Source: Roseibium aggregatum | GTDB taxonomy: Bacteria; Pseudomonadota; Alphaproteobacteria; Rhizobiales; Stappiaceae | Assembly (NCBI RefSeq): GCF_014692675.1 | Contig: NZ_JABFCZ010000008.1 | Span: 124,001 to 188,000 of the forward strand | Direction of reading: 5' to 3' | DNA: 64,000 nucleotides | Shown: in pieces, positions 6,942 through 15,563 of the stretch | Position numbering within the stretch: the stretch's first letter is position 1 | How the letters are laid out: the number at the start of each line of letters is the position of its first letter | The notes under the pieces: generated by a model | Seen by the model: only the letters and a program-made list of their open reading frames with translations | Told to the model about the DNA's origin: nothing | Databases searched by the model: none | Program-made: the position numbers and the translations under genes

Positions 6942-7722
6942 GAGAATTTATAACGGAAAAACGCTTCTGATCACCGGGGCAGCGAGCGGCTTCGGGGCGC
7001 GGGCCGCCGAACGGTTCGCCGAAGAAGGGGCCAACCTCATTCTGTGGGACAAGGCGAGCGAAGCGCTGGCGGAAAAAAGCCGGTCGTTTGCGGAAACCGG
7101 CAGCAAGGTCCTGACCGCCACCGTCGATGTCACCAGCGAGGATCAGGTCCGCGGCGCGATGGCCATGGCCAAGGCGAAATTCGGCACCCTGGACATCGCG
7201 ATCAACAACGCCGGGATTGGCCATGAAATGGCGCCGCTTCCCTCAATCGATGCGGCGACCTTCGACCGGGTGATGGCGGTCAATGCAAAGGGCGTGTTCC
7301 TCTGCATGAAGCATCAGTTGCCCTGGATGAAGGAAGCCGGGCAGGGGGCGATCCTCAATGTCGCCTCGGCGGCCGGTCTGGTCGGCGCCGGCATGCTGTC
7401 GGCCTATGCCGCCTCCAAGCATGCGGTGATCGGCCTGACGAAAAGTGCAGCCGACGAGGTCGCGCGCAAGAATATCCGCGTCAACGCACTCTGCCCGTCC
7501 TTCGCGGTGACGCCGCTCTTCGATGACATGGCTGATGAGGTCGCCGACCGTCACGGCATGGACCGGGAAGACGCCTATGACCGGATCACCCAGCGAATAC
7601 CCATGCACAGGGTGGCGACGGTGGATGAGGTTGTTCAGGCGATGCTGTGGATCTGCAGCCCGGAAAACAGCTTCATGACCGGACAGGCGGTGTCCATCGA
7701 CGGCGGCCTGACGGCAGTCTGA
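6934..7722 (+). CDS. SDR-family oxidoreductase (LvaD-like position)
   Basis: A 262-residue classical SDR. The glycine motif TGAASGFG is at residues 14-21, then NNAGIG, the catalytic serine block NVASAAG, YAASK and a C-terminal GQAVSIDGG. Its ATG lies 8 nt inside the end of the kinase gene, so translation is coupled. In levulinate degradation an SDR (LvaD) interconverts the 4-keto and 4-hydroxy acyl-CoA next to kinase and dehydrogenase genes; this gene occupies the same place here. The similarity is of gene order and family only, and other dehydrogenase functions remain possible. It ends the operon and converges on the synthetase gene at 7732. Confidence 0.87.
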   Translation: MAERIYNGKTLLITGAASGFGARAAERFAEEGANLILWDKASEALAEKSRSFAETGSKVLTATVDVTSEDQVRGAMAMAKAKFGTLDIAINNAGIGHEMAPLPSIDAATFDRVMAVNAKGVFLCMKHQLPWMKEAGQGAILNVASAAGLVGAGMLSAYAASKHAVIGLTKSAADEVARKNIRVNALCPSFAVTPLFDDMADEVADRHGMDREDAYDRITQRIPMHRVATVDEVVQAMLWICSPENSFMTGQAVSIDGGLTAV

Positions 7723-7731
7723 ACCGAAGGG

Positions 7732-9813
7732 TCAACCCTTGCGCGGAACGATCAGCGCATCGAGACCCAGGCAACGGTCCGGATAGGCGCGCAGGGGGTT
7801 GATTTCCGCGCTGTCGATCCGGTCCGCATGGGCAGCCAGGAACACCGAGAATTTCTGGATGGCATCGGCCAGTCTGGACTTGTCGCACGCAGGCGCGCCC
7901 CTCACGCCATTCAGAAGGGCGACCGCGTCCAGTTCCTCGATCATCTCCAGGGCCGTTGCCTGCGTGACCGGTGCGTGGCGGAAGGCAACGTCGGAAAAGA
8001 CTTCGGTGAAAACGCCGCCGAGGCCGAACATGACGACCGGGCCGAAGGCCGGATCGATCTTGCCGCCAAGAATGCAGTCGATGCCCTCCGGCGCCATTTC
8101 CGAGAGGATGACCCCGTCGAGCTTTGCAGAGGGAACCGCCTTTCGCACCGTTTCCATGATCCGGGAAAAGGCTTCTGTAATTCCGTCCGCCGGTATGTTC
8201 AGGGCCACACCGCCGACATCCGTCTTGTGGGCGATATCCGGCGAGGCGATCTTGAGGGCGTAGGTGCCGGAGCCGCGCCGGGCAAAGGCGCCGGCCTCGG
8301 CTTCGTCACGCAGCAGCGCGTCGGTAACGACCGGCAGGCCGAAGCTCGCGAGAATTTCCTTGGCTTCCCGTTCGCCAAGCGCCGTATTCGGCAGGTCGAA
8401 GGGGACGGGCAAAGAGATCGGCTCGCCTTTTTCGCGCGCAAAGGCTTCGCCGAGCCGGGCCAACGCGGCAATCGCGGCAACCGCCCGCGTCGGGTCCTCG
8501 AAGACCGGATAACCTTGGGCTTCATAGCTTGCCACGATCTCCGGCTCCGCCAGGATCGACTGCACGATCAGCACATCCGGATTGTCGGCAAGACCGGCGC
8601 GCATGGCGTCCTGCAGCGCACCTGCGATCATTTTTGAGCCGGCGACGGAGGTCCAGAAGGCCAGGATGGCATCATAGCCGCCGCGCTCGATCATCTTCTT
8701 CAGGAAGGCGGAAATCAGCGACAGGTCGTTGAAGGCCTGGGCTGTGACATCCACCGGATTGCGCGGCGCTGCGAAGGGCAGGAGCGCCTTCATCTCCGCC
8801 TGCGCGTCCTTCGGCATGGGCGAAACATCCAGGCCGTAGTCGGCGGCATCGTCGGCGATCAGGACACCCGCACCGCCGGAAATCGTCACCACCCCGAGCT
8901 TTCGCCCCGTCGGATAAATCCCCGGCTGAGCGGCATAGGCGATATCGATCATTTCTTCTGTCGTCTTCGCCCTGACCGCGCCATATTGCTTGATCATCGC
9001 GTCGAAGACGGCATCTTCTCCCGCAAGCGATGCGGTATGGGATGCGGCAGCGGCCGCGCCGACGTCGGACCGACCGACCTTCATGAAGATGACCGCCTTT
9101 TTCGCTGCCCGGGCCGTTTCGAGCGCATCGATCAGCAGGGGGCCGTTCTTGATGCCCTCCGCATAGGCCAGGATCGTGCGGACATCGTCCTTTTCCGCCA
9201 TCAGCTTGATGACTTCGGCCACCTGGACGTCGCCTTCATTGCCCGTCGTCAGGAAATAGCCGGTGCCGAGGCCGCGCTGGCGGGCCAGGAAATAGATGTG
9301 GCTGCCGTAGGCGCCGGACTGGCTGGCAATCGCGATCGGGCCGGGTTTCGGTGCGCCCCGGTCCAGCGTCGTCGAAAAGCACGGCTGGAAGCCGGAAAAT
9401 GCATTGAAGGCGCCAAGACAATTGGGCCCGATCATCCGGATACCGACATCCCGCGCCGTGCGAATCAGCTCATCTTCCAGCGCCGCACCTTCGGCGCCCG
9501 CTTCCCGAAAGCCGGAACTGAAGATCAGGCAGGTCTTCGCGCCCTTGGCGCGCGCTTCTTTCACCGCGTCGGCAACCAGCGGTGCGGGCAGGGCGATCAG
9601 GGCGAAATCGATGGTTCCATCAATATCCGCCAAGCTCGGGGCAGCCGGCAGGCCCTGGATCGTGTCCCGTTTCGGATTGACCGGAATGAGGCGCCCGCCG
9701 AAGCCCGCGGCCTTCATATAGGCGATTGGCCGCCCGCCGATCCGCTTCGGATCATCCGAGGCCCCGACGATTGCCACCGATTGCGGATTGAGCAGATCGT
9801 CGAGCGTGGTCAT
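7732..9813 (-). CDS. NDP-forming acyl-CoA synthetase (fused alpha/beta subunits)
   Basis: A 693-residue acetate-CoA-ligase (ADP-forming)-type protein. The N-terminus is a CoA-binding domain (LNPQSVAIVGASDDPKRIGG, residues 8-27), then a succinyl-CoA-synthetase-like flavodoxin domain with the phosphohistidine site SHTASLAG near residue 258, and a C-terminal ATP-grasp domain with IASPDIAHKTDVGGVALN and VMFGLGGVFTEVF. Such enzymes form an acyl-CoA from acid, CoA and ATP (or run backwards to conserve energy). Its start overlaps the stop of the upstream TPP-enzyme gene by 4 nt (ATGA), so the two proteins are made together. It is probably the activating enzyme for the regulon's substrate or for a product of the TPP enzyme; which is unknown. 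Confidence 0.9.
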   Translation of the reverse strand: MTTLDDLLNPQSVAIVGASDDPKRIGGRPIAYMKAAGFGGRLIPVNPKRDTIQGLPAAPSLADIDGTIDFALIALPAPLVADAVKEARAKGAKTCLIFSSGFREAGAEGAALEDELIRTARDVGIRMIGPNCLGAFNAFSGFQPCFSTTLDRGAPKPGPIAIASQSGAYGSHIYFLARQRGLGTGYFLTTGNEGDVQVAEVIKLMAEKDDVRTILAYAEGIKNGPLLIDALETARAAKKAVIFMKVGRSDVGAAAAASHTASLAGEDAVFDAMIKQYGAVRAKTTEEMIDIAYAAQPGIYPTGRKLGVVTISGGAGVLIADDAADYGLDVSPMPKDAQAEMKALLPFAAPRNPVDVTAQAFNDLSLISAFLKKMIERGGYDAILAFWTSVAGSKMIAGALQDAMRAGLADNPDVLIVQSILAEPEIVASYEAQGYPVFEDPTRAVAAIAALARLGEAFAREKGEPISLPVPFDLPNTALGEREAKEILASFGLPVVTDALLRDEAEAGAFARRGSGTYALKIASPDIAHKTDVGGVALNIPADGITEAFSRIMETVRKAVPSAKLDGVILSEMAPEGIDCILGGKIDPAFGPVVMFGLGGVFTEVFSDVAFRHAPVTQATALEMIEELDAVALLNGVRGAPACDKSRLADAIQKFSVFLAAHADRIDSAEINPLRAYPDRCLGLDALIVPRKG

Positions 9814-11462
9814 GCCCTGGCCCTGATCTGGGAAATGGAAATATAGGCGGAAATGGCCTCGGTGCTTGAATTCACCTGGATCACCACCGGACCGTTATGC
9901 GCCAGCGCTTCGGCGACCTTCGAGGCGACATCATCCCCCTTGGATATGGTAATTCCCAAAGCACCGAATGCTCGGCCCCAGGCCGCGAAATCCGGGTTGG
10001 TCAGGCCTGTTCCGGAAGTCCGCCCGGGAAAACCCTTTTCCTGATGCAGGCGGATCGTGCCGTAGGTGGCGTTGTTGGAAACCACGATCACCGGCTTCGC
10101 GCCGACCGACACGGCCGTCGCCAGTTCGTTCCCCGTCATCATCGCCCCGCCGTCTCCGACGTAAGCGATCACACGTTTTTCCGGATGCCGGAGACAGGCC
10201 GCAACGGCGGCCGGGACGGCAAGGCCCATGGCGCCGCCGACGGCGCCGATCGCCGTCTGGGTGCCGTCCCAGGGCCAGTGGCAGTGTACCCAACTGGAAA
10301 AGTTGCCGGAATCGGTGATGACGATGCTGTCGTCCGGCGCCTGGTCGGCAAGGGCGATGACGACGGCACCGAAATCGATCCCGTCGTCCCAGTCTTTGGG
10401 AGCCTGATCGGCAAGCTTTCGCGCTACCGTGTTGAGCGTGCCTGCCCAGGTCTTCCTCGGCTCAGGCATTTCCTGGTTGATTTGCGCCAGCGCTTCCAGG
10501 AACGAGGCGGGATCGGCGGCGATACCCAGGTCCGTCCGGAACACCCGGCCGATGGCATCGGCATCGGGATAGACATGGATCAGCGGCTGGTCTGGAACCG
10601 GCGCCTTGGGGAGCCGGAACCCCTGGGTCGGCGTATCCCCGAGCCGCGTGCCGACGGCAATGATCAGATCCGCCTTCTGCATTTCCTTGACCTGCATCGG
10701 CGGGATCTTAAAGCCGAGGTGGCCGGCGTAGAGCGGATGGGAATTGTCGAAGATATGCTGGTACTTGAAGGTCAGACCGACCGGAATGCCATGGGCCTCT
10801 GCTGCTTTGCGTAAGGACGCCCGGCCTTGCGGCGTGTCGAGCTGGCCGCCGGCGATGAGCAGCGGGCGCTCCGCCTTTTCCAGCAGTTCTACCGCCTTCC
10901 GGGCATCGTCCTGGGAAGCTGATGCACGGGCGACCGGCAGAATTGGAACCGTGGGGTCCGAGACCGTATCTCCCAGCATGTCCTCCGGCATGACAAGGAT
11001 CGCCGGACCGGGCGTGCCGCTTTCGGCGGCATGAACCGCCCGGGCGAAGGTCTCCGACAGGCGTTCGGCTTCCGTCACCTCCCAGATGCCCTTGGCCATG
11101 CCACCGAACATCTGTTGATAATCGACTTCCTGGAAGGCGCCGCGGCCGCGCTCGAAACGGGCGACCTGTCCGACCAGAAGGACGAGCGGAACCGCATCCT
11201 GATTGGCCAGATGGACGGCGATCGATGCATTGGTCGCTCCCGGTCCCCGGCTGACGGCGGCAAGACCGGCCCGGCCGGTCAGGCGCGCATCGGCCACCGC
11301 CATGAACCCGGCGCCGCCTTCGTGGCGGCAGACGACGAGATCGATGTCCGAGCCGTGAAGCGCGTCGAGAAGCGACAGATAGCTCTCACCCGGCACGCAG
11401 AAGATACGATCAAGCCCGTGGGCGCGAATGGTCTCTACGAGCCTGTCTGCTGCGCGGGTCAT
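9810..11462 (-). CDS. Thiamine-pyrophosphate-dependent enzyme (acetolactate-synthase-like)
   Basis: A 550-residue TPP enzyme of the POX/AHAS family. The N-terminal PYR domain carries CRHEGGAGFMA with the activating Glu48; a central domain follows; the C-terminal PP domain has the metal/TPP motif starting GDGGAMMTGNELA and closing with the NN of VIVVSNN. It is unlikely to be the biosynthetic acetolactate synthase, as no regulatory subunit (ilvH) lies nearby. In this context a 2-oxoacid decarboxylase or C-C lyase is more likely. It is the first gene of the minus-strand pair with the acyl-CoA synthetase and starts 42 nt from the palindrome at 11504-11522. Confidence 0.87.
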   Translation of the reverse strand: MTRAADRLVETIRAHGLDRIFCVPGESYLSLLDALHGSDIDLVVCRHEGGAGFMAVADARLTGRAGLAAVSRGPGATNASIAVHLANQDAVPLVLLVGQVARFERGRGAFQEVDYQQMFGGMAKGIWEVTEAERLSETFARAVHAAESGTPGPAILVMPEDMLGDTVSDPTVPILPVARASASQDDARKAVELLEKAERPLLIAGGQLDTPQGRASLRKAAEAHGIPVGLTFKYQHIFDNSHPLYAGHLGFKIPPMQVKEMQKADLIIAVGTRLGDTPTQGFRLPKAPVPDQPLIHVYPDADAIGRVFRTDLGIAADPASFLEALAQINQEMPEPRKTWAGTLNTVARKLADQAPKDWDDGIDFGAVVIALADQAPDDSIVITDSGNFSSWVHCHWPWDGTQTAIGAVGGAMGLAVPAAVAACLRHPEKRVIAYVGDGGAMMTGNELATAVSVGAKPVIVVSNNATYGTIRLHQEKGFPGRTSGTGLTNPDFAAWGRAFGALGITISKGDDVASKVAEALAHNGPVVIQVNSSTEAISAYISISQIRARA

Positions 11463-11503
11463 TCCGGATGCTCCCCCATCATGTGTTGACTACGCATCGC
11501 ATT

Positions 11504-11522
11504 TGCGAAATGCTGTTTCGCA
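11504..11522. promoter_or_regulatory. 19-nt palindromic operator, candidate IclR site 2
   Basis: TGCGAAATGCTGTTTCGCA has 7-nt perfect inverted arms with a 5-nt centre and matches the site at 2310-2328 at 16 of 19 positions. It lies midway between divergent starts at 11462 (42 nt) and 11568 (46 nt). A possible -35 TTGACT at 11486-11491 with a poor -10 (AATGCT, 11509-11514) would place the operator over the promoter, suggesting repression of the TRAP operon. Confidence 0.72.
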
Positions 11523-11567
11523 GAAACAAACAGCAGATGCAAGTTTGTTCGATCAGGGAGGAACTCA

Positions 11568-12722
11568 ATGGGAATATTTTTGAGGCCGGTTACGGCCGTG
11601 CTCACCTTTGCCGCTGCCGGAATTGTGTCGGGAGGCCTTTGCGCGGCGGAACTGAACCTGCCGAAACAGCTTGCCTGGACGGCCTATAACACCGGTTCCG
11701 CGGGCTACAACCAGTCCGTCGCCATCGGTGCGGCGCTTCAGAATGCGACCGGCACCAACCTTCGCGTCCTGCCGGGCAAGAACGATGTGGCGCGCACAGA
11801 GCCTCTGCGCCAGCACAAGGTCCAGTTTTCCGCGACGGGTGTCGGCGGCTCGTTCATGGCACAGGAAGGCGTCTTCGTCTTCGGCAAGCCGAACTGGGGC
11901 CCGCAGGCGGTCCGCACGCTTCTGGCGAACAACGGCGGGGCCGTGGGGCTTTCCGTCGGTGTGGCTGGGGATATCGGCGTCAAATCCTATTCCGACCTGA
12001 AGGGCAAGCGCGTTGCCTGGGTGCGTGGCGCGCCGTCCTTGAACGTGAACACGACCGCCTATCTCGCCTATGGCGGGCTGACCTGGGACGATGTCGAGAA
12101 GGTCGAGTTCGGCGGCTTCGGCGAAAGCTGGAAAGGCCTGATCAACGGCCAGGTGGATGCGGCCTTCGCCTCGACCAATTCCGGTTTTGCCTATGAGGCA
12201 GCTTCCTCTCCGCGCGGCCTGATCTGGCCGGCCATCGACCCGGCCAACAAGGAAGGTCTGGCGAGAATGCAGGAGATCGCCCCGTTCTTCTCGGCGGCGA
12301 AGGTGACCGTCGGTGCGACGATCGACGGGACCGACGGCGTCGAGACCGGCGCCTATGCCTATCCGGTTCTCGTGGCCATGGTCGATCAGGACGAAGACCT
12401 CGTCTACAACATGACCGCCGCTATGGTTCAGCTCTTCGACCAGTATGACGGCAAGGCGCCGGGCATCGGCGGCTGGGCGATCGGCAAGCAGAACTTCGAA
12501 TGGGTCGTGCCCTATCACGATGGCGCCATCCGCTATTTCAAGGAAATCGGCGTGTGGTCGGATGCGGCCCAGAAGCACAACGACCACCTTGTCGCCCGTC
12601 AGGCGGCTCTGGCCAAGGCCTGGGACACCCTGAAGTCGGAAAACCCGGCCGACTGGGAAACCGCCTGGGCCGAGGCGCGCAAGAAAGCTCTGACGGACGG
12701 TGGCTTCTCCGTCGTCTTCTGA
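11568..12722 (+). CDS. TRAP transporter TAXI-family solute-binding protein
   Basis: A 384-residue exported binding protein. Residues 1-26 form a signal peptide ending in GGLCAAE. The mature part shows the TAXI pattern: a TAYNTGSAGYNQSVAIGAAL start, LRVLPGKNDVART, SDLKGKRVAWVRGAPSLN and WKGLINGQVDAAFAST. These proteins capture a solute in the periplasm and feed the fused TRAP permease encoded next. AGGGAGGAA precedes the ATG. The gene opens the plus-strand operon that also encodes permease, IclR regulator and thioesterase, 46 nt downstream of a candidate operator. The ligand is unknown; a carboxylate that enters the adjacent CoA pathway is the simplest inference. Confidence 0.92.
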   Translation: MGIFLRPVTAVLTFAAAGIVSGGLCAAELNLPKQLAWTAYNTGSAGYNQSVAIGAALQNATGTNLRVLPGKNDVARTEPLRQHKVQFSATGVGGSFMAQEGVFVFGKPNWGPQAVRTLLANNGGAVGLSVGVAGDIGVKSYSDLKGKRVAWVRGAPSLNVNTTAYLAYGGLTWDDVEKVEFGGFGESWKGLINGQVDAAFASTNSGFAYEAASSPRGLIWPAIDPANKEGLARMQEIAPFFSAAKVTVGATIDGTDGVETGAYAYPVLVAMVDQDEDLVYNMTAAMVQLFDQYDGKAPGIGGWAIGKQNFEWVVPYHDGAIRYFKEIGVWSDAAQKHNDHLVARQAALAKAWDTLKSENPADWETAWAEARKKALTDGGFSVVF

Positions 12723-12748
12723 TCGAGAAACAACAATAACAACCTCGC

Positions 12749-12775
12749 GCCCCGCACGGACCGACCGTGCGGGGC
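12749..12775 (+). terminator. Intercistronic stem-loop between TAXI protein and permease
   Basis: An 11-bp perfect GC-rich stem (arms 12749-12759 and 12765-12775, loop ACCGA) with no T-run after it. Such hairpins between binding-protein and permease genes commonly attenuate transcription or protect the 5' message, giving more binding protein than permease. That role is inferred. Confidence 0.6.
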
Positions 12776-12793
12776 CACCAGTCGGAGCGGTCA

Positions 12794-14755
12794 ATGGACG
12801 CCAGCGATAAACGTGAGCTGGACGGTGCGACGGATGCAGGCCTTCCGCGTGCCGCCAATGCGGTTGTAGGTATCGGAACGCTGGCGGCGGTCCTGCTGTC
12901 GATCCACCAGTTATTCAATCTCCAGCTCTTCGGGGTCGTCCTGCTTCAGGGGCGGTATCTTTATCTCCTCTCGGGGATCTTCCTGAGCCTGAGTTTCCTG
13001 GTCTTCCGGATGCGCCGCGGCGACAGGCCGGTTCCGATCTATGACTGGATCCTTGCGATTGCCGCGGCCGTCTGTGCCGGCTATTTCGCCTGGACCGCCG
13101 AAATCAGCCTGGACATGGGCTGGGAATATGCGGCCCCCGACACGGCCCGCTGGTTCGCGATCGTCTTCTACCTGCTGATCCTCGAAGCAACGCGTCGGGC
13201 CGGCGGTTGGCCGCTGTTTTCGATCGTGCTTGCGTTTTCGCTCTATCCCACCTTCGCCGACAAGATGCCCGACCCCTTGTCCGGCTTCCAGTCGCCTTTC
13301 TGGGATCTGGCGCCTTATCACATCATCTCTTCGGAAAGCTCCTTCGGCATTCCGATGCGCGCCTTCGGCAATCTGGTGATCGGCTTCATCCTGTTCGGGG
13401 CCGTCCTGCAGCGCACCGGCGGCGGGGCATTCTTCAACGACCTGGCGCTGGCCCTTGTCGGCCGGTACCGGGGCGGGGCGGCCAAGGTGGCGGTCTTTGC
13501 CAGCGGCTTCATGGGGTCCATGTCCGGCTCGGTGATTTCCAACGTGCTGACCACCGGCGCGGTCTCCATTCCGGCCATGAAGCGCACGGGGTTTTCGCCC
13601 GGCTATGCGGCCGCGACCGAAGCCTGCGCATCGACGGGCGGCGTGCTGATGCCGCCGATCATGGGCGCAACCGCCTTCGTCATGGCATCCTTCCTGGGCG
13701 TGCCTTACGTGGAAATCGCGCTCGCGGCGGCGATCCCGTCCTTCCTCTATTATTTCGGTCTGTTTGCGCAGCTTGATTCCTACGCCGCCCGGCGCGGGCT
13801 GACCGGCCTTGCGAAACAGGATGTGCCGAAGCTCGTCGGTGCGATGAAGGAAGGCTGGCCCTATATCGCGGTTTTCGCGGTGCTGATCTATCTGATGGTC
13901 GGATTGCGCCAGGATACGCTGGCTCCCTTTTACGCCACGGCGCTGCTGCTGGTGATCAATCAGTTCCTCCGCCGGTTCCGCTTTACGATGAAATCGGCTG
14001 CTCACCTGGTCGTCGGCGTCGGCAAGTCGCTGACCGAACTGACCGCCGTTCTGCTGGGGGTCGGGCTGATCGTTGGTGCCTTTTCCGCCACCGGTCTGGC
14101 GGGAACGCTTGTCAACGAGCTGATCTTCATCGCCGGCAGCAACACGTTTGTCCTGCTTCTGATGGGAGCGCTCACCGCCTTCGTCTTCGGCATGGGGATG
14201 ACGGTGACCGCCTGTTACATCTTCCTGGCCGTCGTTCTGGCGCCGGCCCTCGAACAGGCCGGCCTGGACCAGCTCGCGGTGCACCTGTTCATCCTCTACT
14301 GGGGCATGGTCAGCTATATTACGCCACCGGTCGCACTCGGCGCCTTCGCGGCGGCGACCATGGCCGGAGCCTCGCCCATGCGGGCCGGTTTCGAAGCGAT
14401 GCGCTTAGGCGGCGTGATCTATATCGCGCCGTTCCTGTTCGTGCTCAACCCGGCGCTTGTCGGACATGCGCCGGCCGGCGAAATCATTCTTTGGTTCACA
14501 TTGACCGTTGCCGCTGTCTGGCTGATGTCGTCTGCCTTGCAGGGCTACATCATCTTTGCCGGCGATCTGGGAAGCGACGGCCTCGGGATATTGTGCCGGT
14601 TTGCATTGATCATCGCGGCGGTCCTCATGGCTGCGCCGATTGGCGCGTACACAGGCTTGCCTTCCCCGGTTCTCCCCGTTACCGGTGTCATATTGGGTGC
14701 TGCAATACTGTTTGTGGCACGGCGCCGGAATACGGATCTGAAATTGGCAGTATGA
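12794..14755 (+). CDS. TRAP transporter fused permease (DctQ-DctM, TAXI type)
   Basis: A 653-residue polytopic membrane protein, the length of fused TAXI-system permeases. The first four or so membrane segments (residues about 20-150) are the DctQ-like part; the rest is the DctM-like ion-coupled permease. It contains SGFMGSMSGSVISNVLTTGAVSIP-type sequence (near residues 236-258), EACASTGGVLMPPIMGATAF and YITPPVALGAFAAATMAG, all typical. The start at 12794 is chosen for GGAGCGG just upstream; the GTG at 12767 lies inside the hairpin. The transporter imports a solute, usually a carboxylate, with sodium or proton symport. The regulator gene begins 1 nt after its stop. Confidence 0.93.
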   Translation: MDASDKRELDGATDAGLPRAANAVVGIGTLAAVLLSIHQLFNLQLFGVVLLQGRYLYLLSGIFLSLSFLVFRMRRGDRPVPIYDWILAIAAAVCAGYFAWTAEISLDMGWEYAAPDTARWFAIVFYLLILEATRRAGGWPLFSIVLAFSLYPTFADKMPDPLSGFQSPFWDLAPYHIISSESSFGIPMRAFGNLVIGFILFGAVLQRTGGGAFFNDLALALVGRYRGGAAKVAVFASGFMGSMSGSVISNVLTTGAVSIPAMKRTGFSPGYAAATEACASTGGVLMPPIMGATAFVMASFLGVPYVEIALAAAIPSFLYYFGLFAQLDSYAARRGLTGLAKQDVPKLVGAMKEGWPYIAVFAVLIYLMVGLRQDTLAPFYATALLLVINQFLRRFRFTMKSAAHLVVGVGKSLTELTAVLLGVGLIVGAFSATGLAGTLVNELIFIAGSNTFVLLLMGALTAFVFGMGMTVTACYIFLAVVLAPALEQAGLDQLAVHLFILYWGMVSYITPPVALGAFAAATMAGASPMRAGFEAMRLGGVIYIAPFLFVLNPALVGHAPAGEIILWFTLTVAAVWLMSSALQGYIIFAGDLGSDGLGILCRFALIIAAVLMAAPIGAYTGLPSPVLPVTGVILGAAILFVARRRNTDLKLAV

Positions 14756-14756
14756 A

Positions 14757-15563
14757 ATGATGAGCGACGTTTTGGAGGAAGAACAGGGGGCGGACCGGAA
14801 ATTCGTGTCGGCCCTGGCCCGTGGCCTGGAGGTCCTGCGCTGTTTCCGTCCCGGAGAAGCGTCGCTTTCCAACAATGACATTTCGGAACGCACGGGGCTT
14901 CCCAAGCCGACCGTGACCCGCCTGACCCACACCCTGCGCAAGCTCGGCTATCTGGTCTATTCCGAAAAGAGCGGCAATTACCAGCTGGGCTCCGGGGTTC
15001 TGTCGCTCGGTTACGGCGTGCTGTCGGGCATGGAAATGCGCGCACGGGCGGCCGAATACATGGACGACCTGTGCTCCGGCCCCAATCCCCATGTCACCAT
15101 CGCGCTGACGGAACGGCATCGCCTGAGTGCCGTTTATGTCGACGTCAGACGGTCCGACCAGACGGTCGCGCTTACGATGAATATCGGCGCGCGTCTGCCG
15201 CTGGCCTTTTCCGCCGTCGGCCGCGCGATCCTGACGGCTATGCCCGACGAGGAGCGCGAACACATGCTGCACCTTATGGAGCAGGACAAACCGGAAAAGG
15301 TCGCCGAAATCCGCGAAGGTGTGGCTAAAGCCGTCAAGCAGGTCGCTGAACTCGGCTATTGCACTTCCTTCGGCGATTGGCGCCCGGAGGTCAACGGTAT
15401 CGCGGCCCCGATTGTGTCGCCTGATGGAAGCCGGATCTTTGCGATCAACGTGGGCGGACCGTCGTTCCTGGTGTCGCCGGAAGAGCTGACGGAACACTAT
15501 GGCGCAAGGCTTGTGGCCGCCTGCCGGGCGCTCAGCCTCAGCACGGACGGCAAACGCGTATGA
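14757..15563 (+). CDS. IclR-family transcriptional regulator
   Basis: A 268-residue regulator. The N-terminal winged helix-turn-helix (about residues 17-75) includes SALARGLEVLRCF and ISERTGLPKPTVTRLTHTLRK; the C-terminal effector domain (about 90-260) contains VALTMNIGARLPLAFSAVGRAI and the LGYCTSFGDWRPEVNGIAAPI block typical of IclR ligand domains. The gene is tightly packed between permease and thioesterase, so it is autoregulated if the operator at 11504 is its target. The two 19-nt palindromes in the divergent promoters are its best candidate binding sites. Whether it represses or activates cannot be read from sequence. Confidence 0.92.
   Translation: MMSDVLEEEQGADRKFVSALARGLEVLRCFRPGEASLSNNDISERTGLPKPTVTRLTHTLRKLGYLVYSEKSGNYQLGSGVLSLGYGVLSGMEMRARAAEYMDDLCSGPNPHVTIALTERHRLSAVYVDVRRSDQTVALTMNIGARLPLAFSAVGRAILTAMPDEEREHMLHLMEQDKPEKVAEIREGVAKAVKQVAELGYCTSFGDWRPEVNGIAAPIVSPDGSRIFAINVGGPSFLVSPEELTEHYGARLVAACRALSLSTDGKRV

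Noticed and set aside
9810-11462. Biosynthetic acetolactate synthase (ilvB) label
   Set aside because: No ilvH-type small subunit or other branched-chain biosynthesis gene is adjacent, and the context is catabolic.
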